From FEB-12 sp964503315 (GTDB lineage Bacteria > Zixibacteria > MSB-5A5 > GN15 > FEB-12): a DNA stretch of 64,000 nucleotides. This document shows, piece after piece, positions 24,563 through 33,603 of this stretch (the first letter of the stretch is position 1; each line of letters opens with the position of its first letter). The DNA is taken from NCBI GenBank assembly GCA_964503315.1, contig CAZCZL010000003.1, positions 1 to 64,000 on the forward strand, given 5' to 3'. Below the pieces are notes generated by a model. The model saw nothing but the letters and a program-made list of their open reading frames with translations, was not told the origin of the DNA and did no database searches. A program made the position numbers and the translations under genes.

Positions 24563-25057
24563 ATGCATAAGATCCCAGGTATTATGTGGGTGCTGTTTGG
24601 CGTCATGATGGCCTTGGCGACGAGCAGCCTTCGCGCCCAAACGATTGATTCTGCGACAATCCTAGCAGTCCAGCCGTATGTCGATGCCTCCAACGCCAAG
24701 TGGTGCGAGGCGCATCGGCTCGGAGATTCGAAAATGCTGGCTTCGTTGTTCACTTCGGACGGCGCTTTGTTGGGCCGGGACGGGAAGATCTGGAAGGGAC
24801 CGGCGGCGATCGACAGCCTGTTCTCCAAGATATTTTCCACCTATGGGACGGCGGATATGACGATCACGACACTTGACCTGTGGGTGGTCGATTCGCTGGC
24901 GTATGAGTATGGTCGCTATACGCAGAAATTGCACAAACCTCCGGATGCTGACACGACGACCGGGACAGGGATGTATTTTGAACTGTGGAAAAAGCAGCCG
25001 GACGGGAGCTGGAAGATCTGGCGGGACGCGGGGATTCATCCTGACCGGAAGAAGTAG
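24563..25057 (+). CDS. Exported SnoaL/NTF2-like protein (DUF4440-like)
   Basis: A protein of about 164 residues with a signal peptide (MWVLFGVMMALATSSLRAQ) and an NTF2-like cone-shaped fold: AKWCEAHRLGDSKMLASLFTSD, GPAAIDSLF, YEYGRYTQ and FELWKKQPDGSWKIWRD. Proteins of this kind are small ligand-binding or enzyme domains; the role is unknown. The start is set at ATG 24563, with GAGGAG 7 nt upstream inside a terminator hairpin. Confidence 0.8.
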   Translation: MHKIPGIMWVLFGVMMALATSSLRAQTIDSATILAVQPYVDASNAKWCEAHRLGDSKMLASLFTSDGALLGRDGKIWKGPAAIDSLFSKIFSTYGTADMTITTLDLWVVDSLAYEYGRYTQKLHKPPDADTTTGTGMYFELWKKQPDGSWKIWRDAGIHPDRKK

Positions 25058-25070
25058 CTTGTAATCAATC

Positions 25071-25100
25071 TTGCTTGGGTCCACTTTTCCGTGTTATCTT
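25071..25100 (+). promoter_or_regulatory. Promoter of the DJ-1 family gene
   Basis: TTGCTT, 18 nt and TATCTT. AAGGAG precedes the ATG at 25123. Confidence 0.65.
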
Positions 25101-25122
25101 CCGGCGCACGGAAGGAGCGAAT

Positions 25123-25686
25123 ATGTCCAAGCGAGTATTGATGATCCTGGCCGAGGGGTTTGAGGATGTAGAGGCGATCGCGCCGATCGATGTGCTGAAC
25201 CGGGCGGGGGTGGAGGTGACTATCGCCAGCCTCAGCGCGGGACCGGTCAAGGCGGCCTACGGTACGACCATTGTTCCGCACAAGATGATCGATCAGATCG
25301 GCGATACGTTATATGACGGCGTGATATTCCCTGGTGGGCGTCGCAACGCGCAGGCGCTGGCGGCTCACCCACGGGTACGGGAGATAGCGCTGAAACACTA
25401 TGCCGGGGCAAAGATGATCGCGGCGATATGCGCGGCACCGAGCCATGTACTGGCGGAAGCGTGCGATCTGGTCCGGGGGAAACGAGCGACCGGGGACCCC
25501 AGTTTCAATGAGAAGCTCAAGGCTGGCGGCGCGATCGTCACAGATCAGTTGGTGACAGTCGACGGTACCATCATTACGGGGATGGGTCCGGGTGCGGCGA
25601 TGCCGTTTGCCCTGCAACTGGCCGAATATCTCGTCGGACGGCATGTCGCGGATGAGTTTGCCACCAAGTGGCGAATTGCGAGGTAG
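25123..25686 (+). CDS. DJ-1/PfpI family protein
   Basis: 187 residues from the ATG at 25123, which has AAGGAG at a 6-nt distance. The fold motifs are MILAEGFEDVEAIAPIDVLNRAG at the N-terminus (conserved Glu), IFPGG, and the nucleophile elbow AAICAAPSHVLAEA with Cys103. The closest match is the YajL/DJ-1 branch, whose members act as oxidative-stress sensors, chaperones or glyoxalase/deglycase-like enzymes. The exact activity is unsettled in the family. Confidence 0.9.
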   Translation: MSKRVLMILAEGFEDVEAIAPIDVLNRAGVEVTIASLSAGPVKAAYGTTIVPHKMIDQIGDTLYDGVIFPGGRRNAQALAAHPRVREIALKHYAGAKMIAAICAAPSHVLAEACDLVRGKRATGDPSFNEKLKAGGAIVTDQLVTVDGTIITGMGPGAAMPFALQLAEYLVGRHVADEFATKWRIAR

Positions 25687-25828
25687 GTATTCGATTCGGG
25701 AGTGCCCGAAAATTAACTTGCCGAGGTCTTTGGGGTCTGTTTTCTTCCTCAAGAATGTCGCTGTACTTTATTGGCGGACATGCCGATATAGTTCAGGAAG
25801 ATGTCCCTAAACAGATCCAAGGACCAGT

Positions 25829-27103
25829 ATGTCATTACGCGTCTGCATATACGAAGATGAGGCCTTCGACCGGTTCTTCCCGCTAACGCTACTTCGGCCA
25901 GTCTATTTGCTTCGGGCCGGGATTCTGCCGCTTTTCAAGCGGTCTTTGATGCATTTTCCGGACGCCTCGTTAACCCTGATTGCGCGCGATCAGGTAGCGG
26001 CGACAATGGCGGATCTGGCGGCTGAGTATCCCCTCAATATTGTCAAGCATGAAGCTGGTTCGGATGTGCTTTTCCTCAATGGGCGAATCCGGGCTTACGG
26101 AGATCTGGCGCGGTTAGTTAAAGAAGCGCGCATTTCAACCAGGTTCACCTCCGGCGGTGAAGTGGTAGCGGTACTCTTCAAGAAGGAACAACTTGATACC
26201 GTACCGCCGGTGGCGACGCAGGCAGAATATCTTGAAGCATTCAGCCGCGCAGGCGGGGATATCTCCGACTACGAGACCACCGCGACGCTCTACAAAGGAT
26301 GGTGGGAGTTTGTAGCAGATATCGATTCCACGATAGCGGATGACGCGGCATTTCTGAAGCAGCACTCAAAGACAGCGAATGATCCGGTGATCCATCCAGG
26401 GGCATTTCTGGTCAAAAAGGATGATATCCAGTTTGGCGCGAATGTAGAGATCTTCCCGGGAGCGGTGATCGACGCATCCAAGGGTCCGGTGGTGCTAGGT
26501 GAGAATGTCAAAATCGAATCGCATGCCGCAGTGATCGGTCCGTGCTATATAGGGGCGGACTCAGTAGTGGTCGCGGGGAAAGTGGTGGCGTCATCGATCG
26601 GGCAGACCTGTCGAGTTGGCGGGGAGGTCGAGGAGTCGGTTTTCCAGTCATATGTGAACAAGTTTCATGCTGGGTTTATTGGCCACAGCTACGTAGGGTC
26701 ATGGGTGAATTTCGGCGCAATGACGACCAACTCTGATCTCAAGAACAATTATTCGACTATTCGCGTGGCGCAGTGTGGGGAAATGGTGGATACGGGACAA
26801 ATCAAAGTAGGGTCGTGCATTGGTGATCATACCAAGTTTGGAATCGGAACATTGCTGAATACCGGTATTACGATAGGTGTCTGCTGCAATATCTTTGGAG
26901 CCGGATTAACGGCCGATAAGGAAGTTGAATCTTTCCAATGGGGGAACAGCGGGGCGTGGCAAGAGTACCAATTTGAGAAAGCGATAGAAACAGCCGTGAG
27001 GTCAGCGGGAAGACGGAAGGTAACGCTCTCGGATCGCGAGGTAAGACTGCTGGATGATATCTGTCATCAGAAGATCGATCCGCGTGGGAGCCTGAAGTTT
27101 TAG
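25829..27103 (+). CDS. Alternative GlmU-type sugar nucleotidyltransferase/acyltransferase
   Basis: A 424-residue protein like the alternative GlmU of Bacteroidetes. The N-terminal part (about 1-190) starts with IYEDEAFDRFFPLTLLRPVY, matching that family's divergent nucleotidyltransferase domain. The C-terminal part (about 185-400) is a left-handed beta-helix of hexapeptides (VIHPGAFLVKKDDIQFGANV, VKIESHAAVIGPCYIG, HSYVGSWVNFGAMTTNSDLK). It would acetylate glucosamine-1-P and transfer UMP to make UDP-GlcNAc for the envelope. Grouped with galT and glgA. SD AAGGA. Confidence 0.87.
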   Translation: MSLRVCIYEDEAFDRFFPLTLLRPVYLLRAGILPLFKRSLMHFPDASLTLIARDQVAATMADLAAEYPLNIVKHEAGSDVLFLNGRIRAYGDLARLVKEARISTRFTSGGEVVAVLFKKEQLDTVPPVATQAEYLEAFSRAGGDISDYETTATLYKGWWEFVADIDSTIADDAAFLKQHSKTANDPVIHPGAFLVKKDDIQFGANVEIFPGAVIDASKGPVVLGENVKIESHAAVIGPCYIGADSVVVAGKVVASSIGQTCRVGGEVEESVFQSYVNKFHAGFIGHSYVGSWVNFGAMTTNSDLKNNYSTIRVAQCGEMVDTGQIKVGSCIGDHTKFGIGTLLNTGITIGVCCNIFGAGLTADKEVESFQWGNSGAWQEYQFEKAIETAVRSAGRRKVTLSDREVRLLDDICHQKIDPRGSLKF

Positions 27104-27128
27104 GAGACGGCGCGAGGAGAGGTCGTTG

Positions 27129-27157
27129 TTGACATAATCCTCCGTGGCGTGTAGTTT
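27129..27157 (+). promoter_or_regulatory. Promoter of galT-glgA
   Basis: TTGACA, 17 nt and TAGTTT, shortly before the ATG at 27181 (SD GAAGG). Confidence 0.7.
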
Positions 27158-27180
27158 TGAGGAAAGTCGAAGGTTGATAT

Positions 27181-28227
27181 ATGCCCGAACTTCGTAAAGA
27201 CCCGATCATAGGACGTTGGGTGATCATTTCCACCGAGCGGGGGAAACGTCCGACCTCATTCGCGCCTGTGCCCAAGCGGAGCCAGGAGGTGACGCTTTGT
27301 CCTTTCTGTCCGGGGAATGAGTCATTCACTCCGCCGGAGATCATGTCCTATCGGCAGCCGCAGACATCGCCGAATCGTCCGGGGTGGAAGGTCCGCGTAA
27401 TCTCGAATAAATACCCGGCACTGGTGATTGAGGGGAGTCTGAATCGTGCGGCTAAAGGGTTGTATGATCAGATGAATGGGATCGGCGCTCACGAGGTGAT
27501 AATCGAGACCTCGGACCACGCGCGTGATCTGGTCGATCTGAGTGAGAGCGAGATACGGGATGTGCTGTGGGCGTTTCGAGAGCGGATGCTCGATCTGATG
27601 CGCGATGCCCGGTTCAAGTATATCCTGATATTCAAGAATCAAGGGGAGGCGGCGGGAGCATCGCTAGAGCACGCGCACAGCCAACTTATCGCGACGCCGA
27701 TCATCCCGAAGCGCGTGACCGAGGAGCTGGATGGCGCGCGGCAGTATTTCCAGTTCAAGGAGCGCTGTATCTTCTGTGACATCATTCGGCAGGAGATGCT
27801 GGAGTATGAGCGGGTGGTACGGGATTACGATTCGTTCATCTCGTTCGAGCCATTCGCGTCGAGATTCCCGTTCGAGACATGGATAATCCCCAAGGCGCAC
27901 CAATCAAGTTTCCTCGAGATGAGCGACAGCGACTACTTCGCGCTGGCAGCCTCAATGAAGGATACCCTGCTTCGATTGCGGTTCGCGCTGAATGACCCGG
28001 CGTTCAATTTTATCCTGCATACGCGGCCGACTTCGACGGAATCGCATGAGTATTTCCACTGGCATATTGAGATCATGCCGAAGGTGACGAAGATGGCGGG
28101 ATTTGAGTGGGGGTCGGGGTTCTATATCAATCCGACGTCACCTGAAGAGGCGGCGGCATTTTTGCGCGGTATCGATGTCAACGCCCGCCACAATTCTCGC
28201 TCCGAGGCTGCGGCGGGTGATGTCTAA
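27181..28227 (+). CDS. galT: Galactose-1-phosphate uridylyltransferase
   Basis: A 348-residue HIT-superfamily enzyme that exchanges UMP between UDP-glucose and galactose-1-P (or a related sugar phosphate). It begins ELRKDPIIGRWVIISTERGKRP, has the zinc pairs CPFCPGNE and CIFCD, and the active-site His motif SLEHAHSQLIATP (GalT normally HPHxQ; here the first two positions are Glu-His-Ala-His). A second domain carries the FHWHIEIMP motif. Its C-terminal codons overlap the start of glgA by 8 nt, linking the sugar-phosphate and glycogen steps. Confidence 0.9.
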   Translation: MPELRKDPIIGRWVIISTERGKRPTSFAPVPKRSQEVTLCPFCPGNESFTPPEIMSYRQPQTSPNRPGWKVRVISNKYPALVIEGSLNRAAKGLYDQMNGIGAHEVIIETSDHARDLVDLSESEIRDVLWAFRERMLDLMRDARFKYILIFKNQGEAAGASLEHAHSQLIATPIIPKRVTEELDGARQYFQFKERCIFCDIIRQEMLEYERVVRDYDSFISFEPFASRFPFETWIIPKAHQSSFLEMSDSDYFALAASMKDTLLRLRFALNDPAFNFILHTRPTSTESHEYFHWHIEIMPKVTKMAGFEWGSGFYINPTSPEEAAAFLRGIDVNARHNSRSEAAAGDV

Positions 28228-29695
28228 GCTTCGGATACTTGAAGTTTCTCCCGAGGTCGCGCCATTTGCCCGGACCGGCGGTCTGGGGGATGTTCTGGGG
28301 GCTCTGCCACGGGCGTTGGCGAAGCAGGGGCATGAGGTCAAAGTTTTCCTCCCTAAGTTTGGTTCCATTGACAGCAGTAAGCATGGGCTCCGCAAGTTGG
28401 ATCGAACCCTGAAAGTGCGGGCGTGGGGAGAAGATATCCAATTCGGGCTTGAGACGCTCCACGATAGTCGGCAGAAGATCGATCACTACTTCGTGGTGCA
28501 TGAACCATATTTCAAGCGGCCATCGTACTATCTGGATCCGGCGACCGGCAAAGATTATCCCGACAATGACGACCGGTTCATTTTCTTCTGTAAAGCGGTG
28601 CTGGCATCGATGTCCGCCCTCTACTGGCGACCGGATATCATTCATGTGCATGACTGGCAGTGCGCACTCATCCCGGCCTATCTCAGGCACCTGTACGCTA
28701 GCGACAGCCTGTTGGGTCAGGCAAAGACAGTGCTGACCATTCACAATCTTGGTTACCAAGGGATATTCCCCGCGGAACGATTCAAGCGGCTGGAGTTGCC
28801 TGAGAAATTGTTTTACGCGATGACCGGGCCGTTTGAGTTCTTTGGCAAGGTGAACTTTCTCAAGGCAGGATTGATGCTCGCGAACAAGTTGACTACGGTG
28901 TCGCGGCAGTATGCCACGGAGATTCAGTCGACGGAAGAGTATGGTTACGGGCTTGAAGGGGTTCTGACCGAGCGAAAGGCGGATCTGTTCGGCATCTTGA
29001 ACGGAGTGGATTATACTGTCTGGTCGCCGACGCGAGATAAGCTCATTCCTTTCAAATACGCGACAACGAATCTGACCGGAAAGCGCGAGAATAAAGTAGA
29101 ACTCCTGCGTCAGGCAAGACTTCCGGTGCGGCCATCGGCGCCGTTGATCGGGATGATCAGTCGGATGACAGACCAGAAGGGTTGGGATCTGATCGAGCAG
29201 GCGGCCGAGGAGCTGTTCGCACTGAATATTCAGATAGTGGTGCTGGGAACCGGCGACAAAAAGTATGTCGATCTGTTGACCAAGCTGGAAAAGTTGTACC
29301 CGGACAAGTTGCGGGCGTTTATCACCTTTGATGACGCGCTGGCGCATCGAATTGAGGCGGGTTCGGATATCTTCCTGATGCCGTCACGATGGGAGCCTTG
29401 CGGGCTGAATCAACTGTATTCACTCAAGTACGGGACGGTTCCTGTGGTTCGAAAGGTAGGGGGATTGGCGGATACGGTGTTCGATTGGGATGCGAAATCA
29501 CAGACCGGTACCGGGTTTGTCTTCGAGGAGTACGCTGCCGACGCAATGCTCGAGGCGATACAACGGGCGGTCGAGCTGTTCCCTCATAAGCGAGCCTGGA
29601 CAAAACTGGTCAAGGCCGGAATGGCGCAGGATTTCTCCTGGGAATCATCGGCCAATGAATACAGCAGGCTGTTTGAATCGCTGGACGCCAAGTGA
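28220..29695 (+). CDS. glgA: Glycogen synthase (starch synthase type, GT5)
   Basis: 491 residues from the ATG at 28220; the longer frame upstream overlaps galT and is not conserved-looking. It extends glycogen from ADP-glucose (or UDP-glucose). Motifs: LEVSPEVAPFARTGGLGDVLGALP at the N-terminus, DIIHVHDWQ, TIHNLGYQGIFP, NGVDYTVWSP, and SRWEPCGLNQLYSLKYGTVPVV in the C-terminal donor domain. The N-terminal KxGG lysine of E. coli GlgA is Arg here (ARTGGL). The 8-nt overlap with galT implies coupled translation. Confidence 0.93.
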   Translation: MSKLRILEVSPEVAPFARTGGLGDVLGALPRALAKQGHEVKVFLPKFGSIDSSKHGLRKLDRTLKVRAWGEDIQFGLETLHDSRQKIDHYFVVHEPYFKRPSYYLDPATGKDYPDNDDRFIFFCKAVLASMSALYWRPDIIHVHDWQCALIPAYLRHLYASDSLLGQAKTVLTIHNLGYQGIFPAERFKRLELPEKLFYAMTGPFEFFGKVNFLKAGLMLANKLTTVSRQYATEIQSTEEYGYGLEGVLTERKADLFGILNGVDYTVWSPTRDKLIPFKYATTNLTGKRENKVELLRQARLPVRPSAPLIGMISRMTDQKGWDLIEQAAEELFALNIQIVVLGTGDKKYVDLLTKLEKLYPDKLRAFITFDDALAHRIEAGSDIFLMPSRWEPCGLNQLYSLKYGTVPVVRKVGGLADTVFDWDAKSQTGTGFVFEEYAADAMLEAIQRAVELFPHKRAWTKLVKAGMAQDFSWESSANEYSRLFESLDAK

Positions 29696-29726
29696 ACCTT
29701 TTGACCATTGACCCTGTAGAATCCAC

Positions 29727-31628
29727 GTGAAACTTACACAGAGATCACTGTACATCATACTGCCCGCACTAGCCATCTTCGGCTACTTCGCCTGGCAACT
29801 CAATTTCACACAGGATGACGCGTACATCTCCTATCGCTACGTCGCCAATTTCCTCAATGGTCATGGTCTGGTGTTCAATATTGGCGAGCAGGTTGAAGGA
29901 TACACAAATTTCTTCTGGGTGATCCTGATGGCGTTGGCTGGGGTAATAGGAATGGACTACATCTTCTTCTCCAAATTGCTTGGAGCGCTGTGCGCGGCAG
30001 GGTCGATTGTAGTTACTTACTCTATTGCAGAGAGAGTGTTTCAGGGACGTTCCGTCTGGTATGTAGTGCTGTCGGTTCTATTAGTGGCTGTGAATGGCGC
30101 GTTCGCTTACTGGTCACCGGCGGGATTGGAGACAGCGGCCTTCGCCCTGGCAGTGACGCTTTCCATTTACTGGTATCTGATGGGGAGCTGGATGTTGACG
30201 GCCTCGCTCTGCTGGGCAGTACTGCTTCGTCCGGAAGGGGCAGTGGTGGCCGCTCTCCTGATATTGGCGGAATGGATCTCTGAGCGAAAAATGCCGCGCT
30301 TCAGTTTTCTGGCGGGAGTCATCGCTTTCATTCTCTGTCTACCAATTGTAGGATTCAAGCTGACCTATTACGGTTCGATCCTCCCCAATCCATTCTACGC
30401 CAAGACTGGAATGAATATGACCCAGTTGTCCAACGGCGTGGATTATGTCTGGCTGTTCCTGAAGCATTATGGATTCTTGGGGATCGGGATAGTTGTTGTC
30501 GTTTTCTCCTGGCAGAAGCTGACGACGGAAATTCGGGCGCTGCTAGTGATTCTGATAGGATATTTAGCGTATATCCTGCTGGTTGGAGGGGATGTCCTCA
30601 AGGTACATCGTTTCTATCTTCCGCTGTTCGGTTTGAATGCAATTGTAGTTGCAGCCGCTGTGCATCTCCTGATCGGGAAGCTTCAGATCAAGACACAACA
30701 ATTTCTGGTGATGGTTCTGCTCCTACCGTTATTGGGGCTGACGTGGTGGATCCCCCGGCAGTACGTTGAAGACTACAATCGGCATGAGCGGTCGTTTGTC
30801 TTCAGAATGGGGACGCTGGCGAGACAGATACAGGAATCTGACGCGACGCAATTTTCGGTCGCAACGCCGACAATCGGGATATTTGGTTACGAGTTGTTGA
30901 ATCACCGGGTGATCGATATGCTCGGGCTGGCAGACTCGACGATCGCGCGGTATTCCGATCCGCCGATAGAGGGGATGAAGACGACCTGGAAAGAGTCAAA
31001 GCATAACTCGACCTATCTGCTGACCTGCGCGCCAGATTACATTGTCTTCTCGACCGGTATCAAGCCGTCGGCACCGGCTGAGAGGGCACTGGTATTGTAT
31101 GATGAGTTTCAGCGCTCCTACCGGGCATTGGTCTGGTGGTTCCAGAACGCGGAGTATTCGCCGCGAGGGATGCTGAATATCGCGTACAAAAAGATGCACG
31201 AGGTGAGGAGAGCGGAGAAGCCGACCTACCCGGTGGAATTCGCAGAGAAATTGAACATGGGGTTGGATGCCGGCGCGGATGAACGTCCGGATGACGCGAT
31301 CAAGTACCTAAGTGAAGCTGCACGTATCGCCGGAGGACTCGAAAGAGTGCATTTCACTGAACTCCACTGGTCGCTGGGGCAGGCGTATTTGGTGAAGCGT
31401 CAGAGCGAGCAAGGGATAGCCGTTCTGGAGACGGGAATGGCGATTGACTCGCTGACGCCGGGGTTGCATAGGGATCTTTATACGGTGGCGAGACTGCTCG
31501 ATGACACGGCCAAAGCGGCGTATCATCGACGCTGGATGGAGCGATTGATCCCGTGGTATCTTCCGCGGCTGGATTCGCTTACCCAGCAACGGCTTGAACG
31601 GAGCCGGACGGGCTCGCAGCAGCCCTGA
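29727..31628 (+). CDS. Polytopic membrane glycosyltransferase-like protein
   Basis: A 633-residue protein with about ten N-terminal membrane segments (1-350). Its first loop has FTQDDAYISYRYVANFLNGHGLVFN, the acidic motif typical of GT-C enzymes that use lipid-linked sugars, as in mycobacterial arabinofuranosyltransferase-like and other bacterial families. The C-terminal 280 residues are soluble and end in helical repeats of TPR character (ADERPDDAIKYLSEAARI). It probably transfers a sugar outside the inner membrane. The GTG start has no clear SD. Last gene before the tRNA pair. Confidence 0.78.
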   Translation: MKLTQRSLYIILPALAIFGYFAWQLNFTQDDAYISYRYVANFLNGHGLVFNIGEQVEGYTNFFWVILMALAGVIGMDYIFFSKLLGALCAAGSIVVTYSIAERVFQGRSVWYVVLSVLLVAVNGAFAYWSPAGLETAAFALAVTLSIYWYLMGSWMLTASLCWAVLLRPEGAVVAALLILAEWISERKMPRFSFLAGVIAFILCLPIVGFKLTYYGSILPNPFYAKTGMNMTQLSNGVDYVWLFLKHYGFLGIGIVVVVFSWQKLTTEIRALLVILIGYLAYILLVGGDVLKVHRFYLPLFGLNAIVVAAAVHLLIGKLQIKTQQFLVMVLLLPLLGLTWWIPRQYVEDYNRHERSFVFRMGTLARQIQESDATQFSVATPTIGIFGYELLNHRVIDMLGLADSTIARYSDPPIEGMKTTWKESKHNSTYLLTCAPDYIVFSTGIKPSAPAERALVLYDEFQRSYRALVWWFQNAEYSPRGMLNIAYKKMHEVRRAEKPTYPVEFAEKLNMGLDAGADERPDDAIKYLSEAARIAGGLERVHFTELHWSLGQAYLVKRQSEQGIAVLETGMAIDSLTPGLHRDLYTVARLLDDTAKAAYHRRWMERLIPWYLPRLDSLTQQRLERSRTGSQQP

Positions 31629-31655
31629 AAGTGAAGAAATCTGCCACGAATCCTG

Positions 31656-31683
31656 TTGACAAGGTTTGTGGTCAGTATATATT
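31656..31683 (+). promoter_or_regulatory. Promoter of the tRNA pair
   Basis: TTGACA, 16 nt and TATATT, about 35 nt before the first tRNA. Confidence 0.8.
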
Positions 31684-31718
31684 GAAAGCCGCCTGAAGTT
31701 TACAGACAGGTGGCATAA

Positions 31719-31791
<73 letters not shown>

Positions 31792-31802
31792 CTTTTTTTT
31801 CG

Positions 31803-31874
<72 letters not shown>

Positions 31875-32088
31875 TATCTTTTCATCCCCCAACATTTCGA
31901 ATGACCTTCAGTGGAGCTGATTTGACCGGTGATCTCGGTCTTTCCGCGTCTGGCAGAGAGTGTTTTGTCTATTGTGAATCCGCGAACAATGGACAGACTA
32001 TCGGTAGTCGCAGATATCAATCCGTACCGGTCGGTATATGATTGCGGGAGAGCGGATTAAAAACTTAGGGCGGGATGGCATTTCGCGC

Positions 32089-32116
32089 TTGTGACATTTT
32101 CATGATTGCATATATT
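32089..32116 (+). promoter_or_regulatory. Promoter of the ferredoxin gene
   Basis: TTGTGA, 16 nt and TATATT. SD AAGGAG precedes the ATG at 32169. Confidence 0.65.
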
Positions 32117-32168
32117 TGCGCCGAAGGTCTATGTTAAAGCGCTGACGTAGTCAGAAGGAGTCTCTGTT

Positions 32169-32354
32169 ATGGCAATGAAGATTAATGAGGATTGCACGGC
32201 ATGCGGTCTCTGTCTGCCCGAGTGCCCGACCAATTCGATCTCTGAGGGTGATATCTACGTAATCGACGAGAGCACCTGCAACGAATGCGAAGATCAGGGT
32301 GATGGACCGCACTGTGTGGCGGTTTGTCCGGTCGACGCTATTCATAAAGCCTGA
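32169..32354 (+). CDS. 2[4Fe-4S] ferredoxin (YfhL-like)
   Basis: A 61-residue electron carrier with two four-Cys clusters: C9-C12-C15 with C19 in CTACGLCLPECP, and C37-C40-C49 with C53 in CNECEDQGDGPHCVAVCP. The longer loop between the second and third Cys of the second motif is the hallmark of the YfhL/Alvin-type ferredoxins. It has its own promoter and terminator, so it is monocistronic. The partner enzyme is not evident from the neighbours. Confidence 0.93.
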   Translation: MAMKINEDCTACGLCLPECPTNSISEGDIYVIDESTCNECEDQGDGPHCVAVCPVDAIHKA

Positions 32355-32374
32355 TCGCGACCATATCGCGACAC

Positions 32375-32403
32375 AAAGGCCGCTCATGAGAGCGGCCTTT
32401 GTC
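32375..32403 (+). terminator. Intrinsic terminator of the ferredoxin gene
   Basis: AAAGGCCGCT at 32375-32384 pairs perfectly with AGCGGCCTTT at 32391-32400 around a 6-nt loop. Confidence 0.85.
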
Positions 32404-32430
32404 ATTTGGGAAAACCAGATGTGGGCAAAT

Positions 32431-32507
32431 AAAAAAGAGGGTGAAACTCTGGTAGGGTAGAGGGGGCTAGGAAACTACCCAGGGACAGCAGAGAGACACC
32501 CTCGCAC
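32431..32507 (-). ncRNA. Candidate orphan small RNA, about 77 nt
   Basis: A strong promoter (32514-32543, minus) would start transcription near 32507. The RNA then folds completely: outer stem GAGGGTG (32503-32497) with CACCCTC (32443-32437), a middle CTCTG/CAGAG stem, and an inner GGGTAG/CTACCC stem with a 14-nt C-rich loop (UUUCCUAGCCCCCU). It ends in six U at 32436-32431, so it is self-terminating. No ORF fits inside. It lies between the ferredoxin terminator and the DUF1573 gene. The exposed CCCCCU could pair with G-rich ribosome sites. Not a known family to my recognition. Confidence 0.65.
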
Positions 32508-32513
32508 ATCCGA

Positions 32514-32543
32514 ATATTAGATTTTGTATTGCCAGATTGTCAA
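32514..32543 (-). promoter_or_regulatory. Promoter of the candidate small RNA
   Basis: On the minus strand, a perfect TTGACA, 18 nt and TAATAT. The only feature in its path is the structured RNA; the next minus-strand gene ends upstream of it. Confidence 0.8.
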
Positions 32544-32610
32544 GTACTTAATCTATCGGCAAAAGTCGGTATGTCTTGAGCGGAGGTGAAAGGACCAAAT
32601 CGTGCGCATG

Positions 32611-33321
32611 TCAATAGCGCACAATCTTAACCGGAATAGTCAAAATGAATGGATTGGCGCCTTCGGATGGATCAAGGCGTAACCGGAAACTTGAGAAGTA
32701 AGTACCCTTTTTAAGATCAGGCGAAACGGTGACGTCGAGTTCAGTGGACTCGCCTTTGCCGATCACCTGTTTTACGACTTTGACGGTGAAGAGTGAGTCG
32801 GCGCGATCGACATAGGTTATGCCAAGTTTGTTGGCGCGCGGATTGGATAGCTTGACCTTCTTGCTCTGGTGAGCCGGAAGGAAAAAGACCGAGGGTGGAT
32901 CGGGACGTACACCCAGCAACCACTGGCCGACATTGCTGACGTAATAGTATTCGAGGACAGGATAGGAGGGGTCGGTGGTTGAGATCGTGAAAGCTTTGGT
33001 AGTCGGGCCGAAGACATTCTTGGTGTCGAACTCCAGGCGAATGGAGGTTGAATCTCCGGGAGCGACGAGGGAATCCTTGATGGTCACCTTGGAACATTCA
33101 CAGGGTACATTCTTGGTCTTCAAGATCACCGGTTTTGATGATTCATTGACATAAGTAAAGGAATGGTACACGAGAAAATCGACGCCGACGGCTCCAAAAT
33201 CGACCGTGCGGCGTCCGTCGGTTTGGGCCGCGCAAAGGTCTGACATGCCCGTGGCCACTGTCACGAGGACGAGTGCCAGCATCCGAAAGGTATTTTGGTT
33301 CAGTCGATAGCTAATTTTCAT
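32611..33321 (-). CDS. Exported DUF1573 protein
   Basis: About 236 residues from the ATG at 33321 (a TTG at 33351 is possible). The signal peptide is in residues 1-32. A DUF1573/ASPM-SPD2-Hydin-like Ig domain follows (VDFGAVGVDFLVYHSFTYVN, then APGDSTSIRLEFDTK). A second Ig-like part follows with LSNPRANKLGITYVD and SPDLKKGTYFSSFRL. Such proteins are common, poorly characterised envelope proteins of FCB bacteria. No clear operon partner. Confidence 0.8.
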   Translation of the reverse strand: MKISYRLNQNTFRMLALVLVTVATGMSDLCAAQTDGRRTVDFGAVGVDFLVYHSFTYVNESSKPVILKTKNVPCECSKVTIKDSLVAPGDSTSIRLEFDTKNVFGPTTKAFTISTTDPSYPVLEYYYVSNVGQWLLGVRPDPPSVFFLPAHQSKKVKLSNPRANKLGITYVDRADSLFTVKVVKQVIGKGESTELDVTVSPDLKKGTYFSSFRLRLDPSEGANPFILTIPVKIVRY

Positions 33322-33534
33322 TCCAGATCGTCCACTTAGTTCAGTTGGCAATCTCCACCGGAGATCATCGTCTCAGGAGATATACCCCTGAGTTGTCGAA
33401 TTGGACCATTTCGGCCGCTTCTTTTTTGATGGGCCGGATGTCCGCTCAACGTGTCAAACCTAAGTCCCAATGGTAGGAAATGGAGACAGAACACGCAAGA
33501 AATTCTGTGCGGGCCGGGATTCCCCTTTTTTTCG

Positions 33535-33564
33535 TTGACAGGCCGTGCCGTGGACCGCTAAGAT
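33535..33564 (+). promoter_or_regulatory. Promoter of the SPOR lipoprotein gene
   Basis: TTGACA, 18 nt and TAAGAT, about 40 nt before the GTG at 33604. The rest of the spacer from 33322 shows nothing else. Confidence 0.7.
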
Positions 33565-33603
33565 TGCCTGCGATAGTTCACCCATTAACAGTCAGGCAGT
33601 TAC

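Noticed and set aside
28178..29347. 389-codon minus-strand frame
   Set aside because: Antisense shadow of glgA; no family resemblance, no SD.
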